Assembly: GCA_019054805.1 (NCBI GenBank)
Contig: JAHQIY010000004.1
Span: forward strand, 6,758,001-6,822,000
Origin: Brachionus manjavacas
Taxonomy: Eukaryota > Rotifera > Eurotatoria > Ploima > Brachionidae
DNA length: 64,000 bases
Reading direction: 5' to 3'
The notes under the pieces were generated by a model. That model saw only the letters and a program-made list of their open reading frames with translations, did not search any database and was not told the DNA's origin. This document shows positions 11,195 to 23,800 of this stretch, in pieces (the first letter of the stretch is position 1; every line of letters begins with the position of its first letter). The translations under genes and the position numbers were made by a program.

Positions 11195-12461
11195 CTAAAT
11201 ACCACAGTTGTAGTATTTTCTTATTTTTTGAATGTCAATTTCACTAAGATTTTCCCGTATCCCCAAGTCATACAAATTAACATTTGATTGTTTTGGTATC
11301 ATAGTTGGAATCGATGTGTTAGCTGCGAATGTATTAAATCTATAATGCATTATTGAGTAGTAATCATATGGCATGTTCATCGTGTCTATTGCATCAGGTC
11401 TCATATTGAATTCAGCCTCATAGCCTTTAAAAATTATTTCAGTAAATTTAAAATAAAAAAATAACAATATAAAAAAATTATTAATAATATAACAGACACT
11501 TAAAAATTATATTATTTCTCTCTTATGAAATCTCGAAACTGTTATCTAAATAATGAGCGAATTTGGATTAAAGAGCTTAAACAAATGATTCATCATCAGC
11601 TCAACTTTTGATTAGAACTTCATTTTCTTAAAAATTTTTATCAGATAATTCTAATCTTAATTTATTTATTTTCATTTAATTACGTAATCTGCTATTATGT
11701 CAATTTTATCAAATTTTATTTCAAGGAGCAAAACAAAACATTTGATTTCGATGCAAAATTAAAATAAAAACAAGCCATTTTTTATTTTTACCTGGCATAA
11801 TATTTGACCAGTTTATAGAAATATAATCATCTCTATCAGGTCTACTTTGTTCATGCCAAAAACCCAAAGCATGCAATACTTCGTGCACGATTATTGATTG
11901 GGTCATGCAACCTGGAACTAGAGAAAGCCATTGCTCGCCGCTTCCTTTTCCAATCTGAAAATTTAAAACTTTTAGATTTATTAGTTTTAAATGTTAATGT
12001 TTAGAATTTACATATGACCAACATCCATTGTCCTTTGTAAAAAATAACCAAGTTGAATAATTCAAAATTTTTGTGTTCTCCACAAATTTAATACAGTTTT
12101 TAGTTTGAACTTCAATCACTTTCAAAGATTGGATTATTATGGCTTTTTCTTGCAAAGCTAAATGGCAAATATAATTTTCTTTTAGAAATTAAATTAATAA
12201 AAAAGATACAGTATTTTTTATCTATTTTGTATGGAACTATACCATTATCCCATTTTCCAGCATAGCTTGTAACGATATTTGAATTTCTTTCTTTTTCAAA
12301 AGCAATATCACCAATTATCGACCCTTTGTAAAAATATCCGTATTAACTGTCTTGAAAAACAAGTAAAAATTATTATTTATACTTGGTTCTAAACCAATTT
12401 TTTTAATTGAAGCAGCATTTACTGAATAGAATATAAATATTGTCAGAATTAAGCTATTCAT
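11195..12461 (-). CDS. Secreted astacin-family zinc metalloprotease
   Basis: Five exons: 12461-12383, 12323-12210, 12157-12012, 11954-11792 and 11424-11195. All phases close and give 243 aa. The N-terminus (MNSLILTIFIFYSVNA) is a signal peptide. A short propeptide with GDI is followed by W.NG.VPY, the usual start of mature astacins. Later blocks are GCWSYIGKGSGEQ, the zinc site HEVLHALGFWHEQSRPDR, the Met-turn SIMHY, and the terminal Y.C. The first His triad and the Glu base are intact, so it should be an active secreted endopeptidase. There are no CUB, EGF or ShK domains, so it is a minimal, single-domain astacin. Introns are short (45-370 nt). The exon 1/2 junction is the least certain, because it needs a 59-nt intron to avoid an in-frame stop. 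Confidence 0.88.
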
Positions 12462-12834
12462 TTTAAAAAAATCAAATTGTTTTAAAAATTAAATTTGAGT
12501 AAAACAAAAGTGTTCGATACACCTTAGAACATCAAACACTCCTTAAATTAAAATTAAAGATAATATTATATGAAATAAGCATATTTTAATTTCTAAATTA
12601 AAAGCATTCAGATAAATTGATCTATAAATGAATAAAAAAATTTCCATTTTTATTCACCAATTAAGGAAAAAAAACATCAAGCATTTAAGTCTTAGTTTTT
12701 ATTTTATTTTTTTTGCTGTACTGAGCTATAGCTCTTTAAGATTAAAAAATAAAATAATATTAGTAAAAGTATAATAAAAATTAAAATAAAATAGAAGAAA
12801 ATTAAAAATTAGATATATTGAAATAAAGAGTTTT

Positions 12835-12915
12835 ATCCTGTAACTCTTTGAATTGAGTGAGAGATATGCTAGGGCTGGTCTATGTAACTCTTTTCCATTA
12901 GCTGTTCAATAACGT
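12835..12915 (+). pseudogene. LINE RT C-terminal fragment
   Basis: The + strand reads LFELSERYARAGLCNSFPLA, which matches the end of the 58 kb RT (FELSERYVGTGLSHSIPL). Only about 80 bp survives, and it points away from the minus-strand RT relic that follows. Confidence 0.6.
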
Positions 12916-12917
12916 TG

Positions 12918-13250
12918 TACCACTAAAATGACTTTTCAAGTGATATTTTCATTATCTATTTTTTATAAAAGCCATTTTTCTAATTCACCAAATTATTTCA
13001 TCTTACTTCTTAAGTTTTCATTTTTCTTGTAAATAAAAAAAGGGACTAGATCGTCGGCAAAAAGAAGAGAGTATTCATTATTGATCTTATTTCTTCTAGG
13101 AATATTGTTAATAAATATGCTGAATAGTAAGGGACTACTGATTGACCCTTGAGGAACACCTGCTTAAGTTGTCATTAATGCTTAATCTGAATTTTCTCGA
13201 GTCGAGAAAAGAATTTATCAAGTGAACTAGATATAATAATATTTCTCCCT
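12918..13250 (-). pseudogene. LINE RT core relic
   Basis: The minus strand reads AGVPQGSISSPLLFSIFINN after one in-frame stop is read through, then NNEYSLLFADDLVPFF and GELEKWLL. This is the RT catalytic core of the same family as 58791-59033, interrupted by stops. A SINE abuts its 5' side. Confidence 0.68.
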
Positions 13251-13735
13251 ATTCAATCTTAGTGGATAATGGGGAGGCGCTAATCTCCTTTTCCATTACC
13301 TTTTTGAGCAAAGGCTCCGATCTGACACAGAGGCTACTGGATCGAGTTGATCATCTACACCGCAATTATTTCCCAGTCGAAACTGTTCCCCCTATTTTTA
13401 TGATGAAAGAGGTTTAAACATTTGCCCCGTATTGCAGAGATATTTTGAAGATTTTTCAGCGGGTTTTGAACCCTTGATTATCTTCATGCATGACTTACAC
13501 GCAAACCATTCGGCTAAACTGGCTTAATACTTTTAAATAATTTTGCTTAAGACTAATTAATTTTAATTTTTTTAACTTCTTCAATTTCATAAACCCTTTA
13601 TATCTCTGTTTATGTTTTTGATTTATTATCAAGTGTTTTTTAAGTTTTTTTTAATTTACAATTTATTCATTTTTTTAAAATTTTTTCTTATCGTTTTTTT
13701 CATCACCTTTAACCATTCGGCTATACGGGCCTAAC
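13250..13735 (-). mobile_element. Composite SINE, copy 2, with two tRNA-like heads
   Basis: Read on the minus strand, it begins with a short head GGCCCGTATAGCCGAATGGTT (13703-13730) that contains an A box only. About 165 bp of AT-rich linker follows. Then comes a second, full tRNA-like head (A box TAGCCGAATGG, B box GGTTCAAAACC) and the standard SINE body to 13250. The linker and body match copy 1 at 5728-6185; the outer head is clear only here. Confidence 0.75.
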
Positions 13736-13849
13736 TGAACTAGATAGTGTGGAACATTCATTTTAATAAGCTCAAAAATTAGACCATCATGCCAGACTCG
13801 GTCTAACCTTATTATTAAATTATTTTTTCCTGGGATGTTAATTGTACAC

Positions 13850-14760
13850 GTTTTTTGATCTCGAATATGTTAGGTTATCTGGGGTCAATTTTGACTCGGT
13901 TCTGTTCTCCACTCGAGTTTTTGTCAGACCTGTTTTCCCGAAAATCAAATGCTTTTGTGTTATTGAACCTTCTGTTGTATCGCGAAAAATTGCTTTCGAT
14001 TGAATTGAAGGTTTTGTAAGTTATTGCGCATCAAGTTTAGGAATTGATTTCCTGGGATTTTTGGGAGTTTGCGGACAAGGAAAAGTGCTGAATGCTTGGC
14101 TATCTGATGGTATAAGATGATAATCGCATTTTATTCGGTCAATTGATTAATATTACTAGATTAAAGTTTGTCAATATCTATTGTTTTATTGTCTTCAAAG
14201 AGATGGTCGTCATTTGTTCTTGTGATGGGTTTGGCTAAATTACACTCTGAAGAAGTGTGAACACGTCCATTACACTTTGTGCATATCAAGTCTTTTAATT
14301 TGCGTTCGGCTATTTCGTGTTGCCTGCTTTGGCAATATCGGCATCTTGGTTCTCTGACTCTTTAAATTGAAACTGGTAAAATTTGGATTGAAGTGTTTTT
14401 GGCAATTCCTTAACAATTTCTTGATATTTTTTCTTTGTTTCTGCATTTAATTTGATTTTTGCCCGTATGGTTCCAGTTTTGAGATGTTTAAATTCAGGGT
14501 CGTTAATAAACTAACCATAGATGCTGTCAATTTCTGACGGGGCGACACCCTCCTCCATCAAATGTTTTTCGATTAATTTTTTAACAAAATTTGGTTTGAG
14601 TCCATAAAATTTAAAAGTAAAAACCTTTTCGCCTTTTCAATGGAAAAGGTTTTTACTTTTAAATTTATTCTTCTGCGTTTTCAATGGTAATTTCTTGGCT
14701 GATCAGATAATTAAAGCTGTATGCTTTATTAAATGTGATTATTTAGTTAGATACTTTTTC
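13850..14760 (-). pseudogene. LINE ORF1 relic (RRM-like part plus CCHC knuckle)
   Basis: Minus-strand frames read FYGLKPNFVKKLIEKHLMEE near 14580, NAETKKKYQEIVKELP near 14440, then EPRCRYCQSRQHEIAERK and CTKCNGRVHTSSEC near 14270-14345. The last is an exact CX2CX4HX4C zinc knuckle. ORF1 proteins of CR1/L2/Jockey-type LINEs have this order. At least one frameshift and several stops show it is inactive. It carries a 24-bp inverted repeat at 14607-14666. Confidence 0.62.
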
Positions 14761-14982
14761 GTGTTGTAGCAACTGTGTCTAAATTCTTAACAAGATCGTC
14801 TAAGTTCAGTTCAAGAAGAGCTTTGAGAATTGTAATTAGAGTATTAAGAATTGTTCTTTTATAATTGATTTTCACCAGCTTGATAAATTCGTAAAACGAA
14901 TTTTGAATTTAAAAAATAATTCCACTAGGGATAAATATTGTTTCTGATAACTGTTGCAATTTAATTTTAGCATTTATATATG

Positions 14983-15486
14983 AGACCTGATCCAGATGTT
15001 TAAGCTCGCCAAAGGCATCAACGAAGTTGAATGGGTGAACCCTCCGGTTCTAGCAAACTCACTGTCCCTCACCGGACCGGCCAGAGGCATCAGGGGTCAT
15101 GCGAGAAGACTGTCCGGCCAGGCCTCCATCAAGTCTCTACAAAGAGCCAATACATTCACGAACAGAGTGGTTAATGAATGGAACGCCCTGCCTGCCTCCG
15201 TCGTCAACGCCACCTCGGTAAACCAGTTCAAGAACCGATACGACGTCTTCCGGTCTTGTACCCAAACTACCGTTCCATAGGCACCACAAACAATTTTATT
15301 ACTTATTCGTTCTATTTTTTTATTCTTGCAAATTATTTAACTTTTTTTAACCCTAAAATTTTTATTGTATATTTCTATAAGTGTTTTATCTCATTATGTG
15401 CAACGAGCTACCATAGGCGACCTCTCATGTGGGACGCCTCCGCAAGCTAGTCTTGCTGTAGCTTTTTTATAATAATAATAATAATA
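14983..15486 (+). mobile_element. GC-rich LINE 3' end (5'-truncated)
   Basis: The frame reads DLIQMFKLAKGINEVEWV, then HARRLSGQ, ANTFTNRVVNEWNALPASVV and FKNRYDVF. This is the standard C-terminus of CR1/L2/Jockey-like reverse transcriptases (R.NFF.NRVV..WN.LP). The coding part ends at 15280. The 3' UTR holds a small hairpin (caagctagtcttg) and ends in (AAT)n near 15472-15486. Roughly half of its bases are G or C, far above the surroundings, so it is probably a recent insertion or comes from a distinct family. The 5' end is cut at 14983. Confidence 0.75.
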
Positions 15487-16835
15487 TTTCATCCGATTGA
15501 CGAATATTTTGCAAAACTCTTACGGTTCAATGAGAATTTTCTGAAAATTTTTATCATTTTTTGGTATTATAATTTTTATCATTGTAAGTATGGTATTGAA
15601 ACGAACTAGACCTAGGTTTGCTTGTTTTATCGGAAGAGGAAAAAAAACAATTTGAAATAAAAATTTAAGAAAAGATATATTAATATTCTAAAAAAAAAAG
15701 GATTTTTTGCTTTTTTTAAAGAAAAAGATTTTTTTTCTTTAAAATTTGTCTTTAATGAAAGGAAGATTCTACAATTTTTACGTAAATTTCGGATATTATT
15801 CGTAAATAAACTATGATTTACTTGGGTAATATATATAAATATATTTATGTAAATTACGTAGTCATATATGACTTTTTGGTAAAGGATCCACACGAAAAAA
15901 TGCAAAAAAATTAAAATTTAAATAAAATATAATTTTATTAATCGATCTGATTAATATTTGTATGAAAATCATCGAAAAAAAGTTTTCAATTTTTGGATAT
16001 TTTTAAAACTTTTAGATCCATCGTTGTTGTTTAATTTTTATTATTTTAAAATAAGATCTGATGAAAAGATAGCAGACTTATTTAAAAGAAAATTTTAAAA
16101 ATATTTATTTAAATTTTTTTAAATTAAAATGATTTTTTATTAAAATATATTTAGATATTTATTTAAAATATTTTAAATTTTTTAAACACTTGATTAAATC
16201 TAAATGTTTTTACTTTTTATTAAAATTCAATATTTGGAGGTTATTTTATTATATTTATTAAGTGCTAAATATCTGTTATTGAAGCCAAAGTATTTGTTTA
16301 AGGAAAAAAAAAACTTTTTTTTTTGAAAAATTTGGATAATTTTTTCATTGAAATCTTTATTTTTTCTATTTAAATAAAAAAAAAATCTTTAAAAAAAAAC
16401 CAAAGCAGAAAATAATTCACAATTTAGAATTTTCATTTCGAAATATAAACCATAATTTTTGATGTTTTTTAGAAATAAAGAAAAATATTCGGTAAAAAAT
16501 AAAGATTTAGATAAAAAATCATTGTAATGGATCTAAGATGGAAAAGAAAAAATAAACCATTTAGTGCACATTTCACCACAACACCATTAGTTAAACGTTA
16601 ACCTGATTTTTAATACTGTCAAAAGCTCTTGACGCTTTTTATCACCTAATCAAGACCCAAATTAGAAGTAACAACGTTTGCATATTTTATAATTGTAAAA
16701 CTTTATAAATTTTCTTAAAAAAAAGAAAGATTTTGTACATTTATTTTTTACAATTTATAAAAAAACCCAGTTGAAAAACAAAAAGAAATAATTACATAAA
16801 TATCACCGGCATAAATTTACAAACTACTTTTCAAA
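15487..16835. other. AT-rich intergenic stretch
   Basis: Long A/T runs. A 92-codon frame on the minus strand (15627-15905) is almost pure Phe/Ile/Lys/Leu and is judged to be chance. The 3' end of the Slingshot gene should lie here. Confidence 0.5.
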
Positions 16836-19800
16836 TTAGGAGAGCGTTGCGTTCATTTTCGAGTGCCTTGAAGTATTTTTAAGTGTGTCTCTCTTAAGCT
16901 TATCTTCTTTTTCTAATTCCAATTTTTCAAAAAGTTTTTTCGATCGGTTGAATTCGCTTAGCCTGTTTAGGGCCCCAATATTTTCTTCACAACTTACTTT
17001 ATTGAATTCTGATTTAATCAATCGTAAAAATTCACACTTAAATCTCTTACTATCTGGCGACGTGGTCTGCTGTGGTTGCTGGTCCGTCCTCTGGTCCAAC
17101 TTTTCGAATTCAAAAGTCGACTGTCGAACAAGGTCGTACTCAATCGGCCTCGATGTGATGTTTATTGATTCTACTTGCCGCTTAACTGTTCCTATCGGCA
17201 CGTGAGATTTTTCCAAATTTTCATTTGAAATACTAAAATGAACTTCATATGACTCCAAATAGTCTGTGTTTATCTCCTTTGCCAAACGTTTTACAAATGA
17301 TTCAGTTTTCATTCTTCCTGGACAAGTCTGAACATTTCTCATCACAACTTGGTCGTTCTTGTTTTTTTCTATTTGTGGTGTATCTTCCATTATTTTTGTT
17401 TCCTCATTGGCCAACCTGTTCTCTTGGAATTCGCTTGGAGAGAGCGAAAACATTTTGCTGCTTGCGGAAGGTGGTGAGCCAGAATCGAGGTTTTTGGTGT
17501 TATTTGGCGAAACAGGAGTATACACTGTGGACGAAGAGTTCAATTGATCCAAAGAAGACATGGATTTTATTTTATTTACTGCCTCTTTTACAGATACACC
17601 TTGCTGAGGAAATGTCTCACTGTTATCAGTTTTTTGCTCATCGGACACAAGGGAAGCCGCAAGAACTTGGAGCGATGGCTTAAAGAGATTATACTTGGAC
17701 TTGTGGGCATTCAGAATTGATTCGTATGTTCTTAATTGTGTTCTAAATCCGTCATTTGGATTTACACACGGTCTTTTTTGCTTGGTAAAACTGAGAGCCT
17801 GCTCGAACGTGAAGTCCTGTTCTTTCATTAGATAGGCAATAACCACACTGGCTGAGCGGCTGACTCCCATTTTACAATGAACAAAACATGCTGTGTTTTG
17901 GTCCTTGGCTTCTTGGATGAACTTAAAAGTTCTGTCGAATTCTTTTAGTAAGTCTGTTTCGTCGATGTCTAGGACGCGGATGTTCAAGTATTTGAATGCA
18001 TCAGGAAAAAAATTGTCAACTTCACTGCTTACATTGAGGATATGAGTGACTCGGTCGTTTACTAAAGAGTCATAATTTGAAGCATTCCACTCGGTTCCTA
18101 GATATAAATAGTCCAATATTTTAGTGGCACATTCAACTAATTGATTGTAAAATTGAAAAATAGTTGCGTCAATAAACCTCTTGAAATCGTCTAATTTTAA
18201 TTGTAACTCTCTTTCTAAAAGTTCTCTTATGTATATGCTGCTCATTGAACCGTAGTCGTCTTTGCTACTCATCATTATTTCTCTTAGTTTTTCTTTTATT
18301 TTTAGACCAATTTCCTTGTAGAAAATAAATAATTTTATTTAAAAAAAATATTAATTTCTAATTTCATTTATTTTTAAAACCAAAATTTCTCATCAAAAAT
18401 TAAATTTTAAAAAATACTCTAAAGATTGTTATTCTAAAATTTTATATTTCTTTACAAGCAAATATTATTAAGAAATATTATTAAGAATAATAAAGGCATA
18501 TTTTTCAAAGAAGACACGGATAAAAAATTAAATATCTTGTGTTAATTTTTTTTTTCTAATCAAGTTAAGATTAATAAATTCTATTAAAAATTTTTTAATT
18601 GTTAATAAAGCTAATTAAAAAAAAGCTATTAGCAATTCTACTGAATAAAAACCATTGAACAAAAAAAATTTATTGACCAGACTTGTTTTTCTGGATTAAA
18701 AATACAATTATTTTGATTTGAATCTAATTTTTACCATAAAAGCAACTTATTTCAATGAACACTAGATTCATTTTTTTAAAAATCATTTTTAATCTTTAAT
18801 TAGAAAGAAAATTATATGAATTTTTATCTGAAGTAAAAACAAAATCCTCATCAATATTTTGAAATTTTTCAATAAAAAATTTAATTATTTAAAAAATTAA
18901 TTTTCAATATTTTTTTTCAATTTTATAAATAAAAATTAAATCCGTTCTATTTCACTAAAAAGTCTAATTTCAAACACGAATAAGCTTGAAATATTAACTT
19001 ATAAGTTATTTGTTATTTGAAACTGAAAAAAATAATTGAATACTTGAAACACTAAGAAGTTTAAAAATTGCAGTTTTCAATGTTAATTCAACAGGAGATA
19101 CATCTTTGTAACTCAAACACAAAAAATTAAATGAAATAAAATAAAATCTGAGAGTCAATATTTGGAAGTTTATATTAATGAAAAAAGATAATTATTAATA
19201 TTTTTTATAAGAAAATATAAATACAATTTTTAATTTTTTATTTTTGTATCAATTTACAAAATTTTTCTCTGCTTTTACAATACCAAAAAAAAAAAATTTT
19301 CCTAATACTATTATTTTTGTCTTTTTTTGCATGAAAATAAGGTTAGTAATAATTATCGACAAAGACAATTTTTTTATTTTAGCATTTGATAAAATAGACT
19401 TTTTTAATTTTAGGCTAAAAAAGTCTATTAAATCTAAACAATTATTAAAAATTGTTCCTCATTTTAAATGTTTTATAAATATTTTTGCCAACAAAATTTA
19501 AAAATTTCCGACAAAAAAAATCTTTACTTCAAAAAATAGATGAGAAATTATAAAAGTTTATAAATACCTCTTGTTCTTTGCATAAGAGCAACGAATCAAA
19601 ATAAGGAGTGGTAAAGTCTTCGCGCTGGGCACTTCTCTCTTCTTTTTGGTACCATTCATTAATCGATTGCTGTTCAAATTTGTTTTTGTTAATTAGAAAA
19701 GAATAATATTTAATCATGTCATGATTATTTTGATCCTGGTCTTGCTCAATAAGACTAAACATGAAATCAGCAGAATTTGTATTGAAGGAAGGCGACGAGG

Positions 19801-20830
19801 CCGAGGATGATGAACTGGAACTTGAAAGTGGATAATATTTCGATTTTCTGGCACTTTCAAATGCCTTGTGCAAATACTGATACGCCGACCACATAGCCTG
19901 GATCGAGACAGGCTTGAAAATGTGTGTTGTGTGATGTGACTTGAACTTGAATCCTCCATCTCCGTCCAGACTAATTTCACAATTTGCGTAGATTGGCAGA
20001 ACCAGGCCAACCGAACACGAAAAAGATTTTGTTTCGGCAGAATCTTGCGGAATGAGATCTAAGCCAATTATGACTCTTTCTTCATTTACTTCACCATGTT
20101 TGTTAGATGTCTCCACGATGACTAAATATCTATTTTTTTCTTGAACATAGCTGGACAGCTTTACAGCTAGAATTATTGTGTCACAGGGTCGAATCAGAGA
20201 GATCATTGACTGCAAGTGAATTAAGATGTCACCGGTGGCTGGACTAGATGGAGAAATGTTTTCCGATTCTGTGCTGACGCTTTGACTTGAGTGAAATTTT
20301 GTAGAACGGCGAGGCAGAATCAACGCAGCGTCCTTTACAACAAAGTATTTCTCGGTCAAATGGCGACATATTAGATTGGATTCAGTCCTGGCTGCCTTGG
20401 CCGTGTCACATGAATCAAAATAATCCGATTTGGTTTTTAGATTGAGAGATAGTCGATTCTGGAGAGGAGAATTTTTGAAATTTTTCGAGCTTTTCTTCAT
20501 CGGCATTGTGCTAGAGTTGGATGTACGAGAGAAGTTCTGGGTTGGTGCCCGAGTGTACAAGGCTTTTAGATCATTGAAATTGAACGGAAATTCGTCCAAA
20601 TGAACCGAACATCGTTTAGTTTCATTTGGTGTTTTTAAATGAAAAGTAAAGGTGGATATCGAAGACATTGATTTGTTTTTGAGCTCGTTCTTGTTCTCCA
20701 ATTTGTTGGACCTGGCTTTGGACAACGCTTGCGCTGAACTGCACGTGTTGGTCAATTTTTTTTTTGCCAAAGCCAAATCGTCTTTAGCTTTGCTAGTCTC
20801 TGGACTACGTTGTACAGTAACTAACGACAT
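16836..20830 (-). CDS. SSH: Slingshot-type cofilin phosphatase
   Basis: Two exons: 20830-19568 and 18314-16836, phase 0, 1,253-nt intron, 913 aa. Exon 1 carries the Slingshot N-terminal domain: EKYFVVKDAALILP, HLQSMISLIRPCD, LVIVETSNKHGEVN, DGDGGFKFKSHHTTHIFKPV and SIQAMWSAYQYLHKA. Exon 2 opens with KIKEKLREIMMS and a DEK_C-like segment, then the dual-specificity phosphatase domain: YLYLGTEWNASN, ILNVSSEVDNFFP and the active-site loop HCKMGVSRSAS, with the catalytic Cys near residue 568. The long C-terminal tail is Ser-rich and disordered. Known role of the family: removal of the inhibitory phosphate on cofilin, which promotes actin turnover at the cell cortex. Catalytic residues are intact, so it should be active. 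The N-terminal 150 residues are poorly conserved and the start is taken as the first ATG. Confidence 0.93.
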
Positions 20831-23800
20831 TCTATCCGATTCATTAGAATTTCAACAAAAAAATAGCTTTTATTTTTTTCTAAAATTTAATCATCTATAA
20901 ATCATTTAGATCAAAAATCTAGTCTCGGTTTTATGCAAAAAGTTGTGTTAATAGACTAAGTGCCTTAGCGATAAAAAAATATTATAATTTTTTTGCTTAA
21001 TTTAAAAAAATTAATAATCTAAAGGTGGTCTTTGTCTCAGTGCATAAAACTTTTTAAATTTGATTTAAGCCATTTTGCTAAATTCAAAAGACTATTCTAA
21101 TACTAGGCTCATTTTTAAACAAAAGAGCATATAATTTTTTTAATCTTGTCTATATTTAATTTTAATTTTCACCTCATTTGAAGCTTATTGAATTGTTGTT
21201 GTGCCTAAGTGTATCCTCCAGCTACTACCAAAGCAAGTTCGATTGTCGACGGTCCTGGCTTAAGAGGCTAGGAGATGAAAAGCATTTTTTAAATAAAAAT
21301 TTTGACAAATTTCTAGCTTCATAATTTTTGTTTGCCAAAAAATATTAGCAAAAAACAAAAATTGTTAAGTTTATAAAATTTTTTCACAAGTTTAAGGATC
21401 CTATAAAAATATCCCTTTTGTATAAACTCAAAATATATCTTTGTCAACTCTTCAATAAATCGACTTTTCAAAGCACATAATATCTGCCCGTCAAATTTAC
21501 TTGACAAATTGGCAAATTTTACCATTTCCATGTTCTGAAAATGTAAAACACGACAAGAAGCAATTAGGGATTGATGATTGAAAAAAAAGCGCAACAAAAT
21601 AGCTTTTTCAAGCAGAAAAGTATTCAGTGAACAACTGAAAGTAGTTTTATGGGTTACTTGAAGCTAATGGATATTTTTTTTGTTAAAAAAAAAACTTATA
21701 AAAAAAGAATTTCAAATAAATGTTTGGAGAATTACTTTTTTAAAAATTTTATATTAGTCCTTGAGATAAAAGCTTTACTCTAGAATAAACAAACTACAAA
21801 ATATGAACTAGTTTACTCAACTAAATAATGTACACAGTGAAATTATTTTTGAACAAAAAATGATAAATTACTTTGAGTATATTCATGATAAATAATCTGT
21901 ATAAATCGAATGCATTTTGACACGATAACTTGATCGAAGTGTAGGAAAATTTGATGCTAGCCAAACAAGTTAGCTCAAGAAGCTGAAGGATATACGACTA
22001 GATTGATTTAGACATTTGGCCAATTGAGCTAGGTACGCACAAATAACAAACAATAATTTAAAATGACCTTTTTTGGTCATTGCAAATGGTGAATAATAGG
22101 CATTCTATTTGCAAAAATTGCCATAAATAGAAAGATTATTTTATCGTTTGAAAGAGAAAAGATAAAATGTTATGAAAACATAAAGGCAAAGCAAATATGG
22201 TAATAAAAATATATATTTACCTAGTCTTAAAAAAGTTATATTCTAATAAAGTTTGCTTGAAATAATGAAAAATTTAACAAAATTAAAAATTAAGCTTTTG
22301 CTTGCTTGATTTTGCATCACATGTGGATTCATAGCATTTACTTTAGAAAATATAGTTTTATCTTTGAACAAGTGATATTTAATAATGCAAATTTAAAAGG
22401 ATCGTTTTGATTTAATGTATTTTAATTGATTTACCTGTGTTGCAAGTTTTTAAACCTTTGACAAATTTTGATAAATTAGCTATTTGTCTCATATTCAGTA
22501 AAAACTTTTCCCCAACAATTACACAAATCGAACTGTTTTGTCTTGTTAATAGTTTAATTAATAAATGAGTCTGGAGTCTGTCCTTGTATTTTACAATGAA
22601 AAAAAATAAAAAAGCTAATTTTAAACTGTTCTTTATTGATTTGGAAAAATTAATAAAAAAATTAGAAAAAAAACCCTTTTTGAAAAATATCTGAAAATTT
22701 TTAAATTTTAATAGATAAAAAAATTACTTATTAATTATTTTTAATAAACTTATTCGAATTAAAACGATTTTAAAAATTACCAATTTTTAATCAAATTAAT
22801 GACTCTTAAGCTTTAAATTTAAATTGAGTTGGCGCCATAAGTTTTATTAATTTTTCATAATATCTAAAAGCAACAAATAAATTTTGTGTAATCAAATTAT
22901 TGTAACATATTTAGTTTTCTACATCATTATTGATTATTTAGTTGACAAGCATAATAAAAGAGAAAAAAAAACAATCTAAAAATTAAAAAAATTACATTTG
23001 CTCTAATCTTTTTACAAGAATTTGTACCAAATTTTGATTAAAGCAAAATTTTCGGAAAATCTTATTTCTCTTAAATCCAACATTTTTGAGTATGATGCTT
23101 ATCGATAAAAATTCTTTACTTAAATTTAATATTTAACTAATAATGATTTTCAAACAAGTAAATCGAAAAACAAAATTCATGATGAAAATGATGCAAAAAT
23201 CATAACTTTAATTTTTCAATATTTTTCAAAAAATTGAAAATTGAATTTTTTTTATTATTTTAATAAATCTGAAAATTTAACTAAGATAAAAAATAAAGGT
23301 TGAAAATGAGCCTTTATTAATTTAAAAAAAGATTAAAATTGCTTTTAAAACAACAAACATTAATAAAAATCAAAAAGTTTGAAATAATAATTCTAGCAAC
23401 CTATCTCATCGGGTTCTTAAAGATTAACCAAATGAGGATAAAGGGCAACTAAAAACTGTATCGAAGTAATATTCTCTTTAAAAATGATAAAACAAATCAA
23501 TAATTTTACAATAGCTTATACTTTAGGGTCCTAAATAAAAAAATTATAATAAATTTTTTTTTTATAAATTTGAAATTCGCTTAAATGTTTACTTAGTATT
23601 TCATAGAAGATTTAAAACGTTGTCAAAATATTTTCGAAGAAATTCTGAAAAAACTTATTCATAGCAAACATTTGCTGGATAACTTCGCTTTGCTAATAGA
23701 ATAAAGAAACCTTTCCATTTAAAAATAAATTAAATTAAATAAATTTGTTTCCAAGATAGCATAATGATATATATTTTAAAACAACAATAATCGCACTTAA

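Noticed and set aside
15627-15905. 92-aa protein on the minus strand
   Set aside because: Almost entirely Phe, Ile, Lys, Leu and Tyr from poly-A/T runs; no coding composition.
16885-17683. Plus-strand ORFs opposite Slingshot exon 2
   Set aside because: Antisense shadows of the conserved phosphatase gene.
21319-21597. 92-aa minus ORF upstream of Slingshot
   Set aside because: Phe/Leu/Lys-biased, begins without a clear start context and matches no family.
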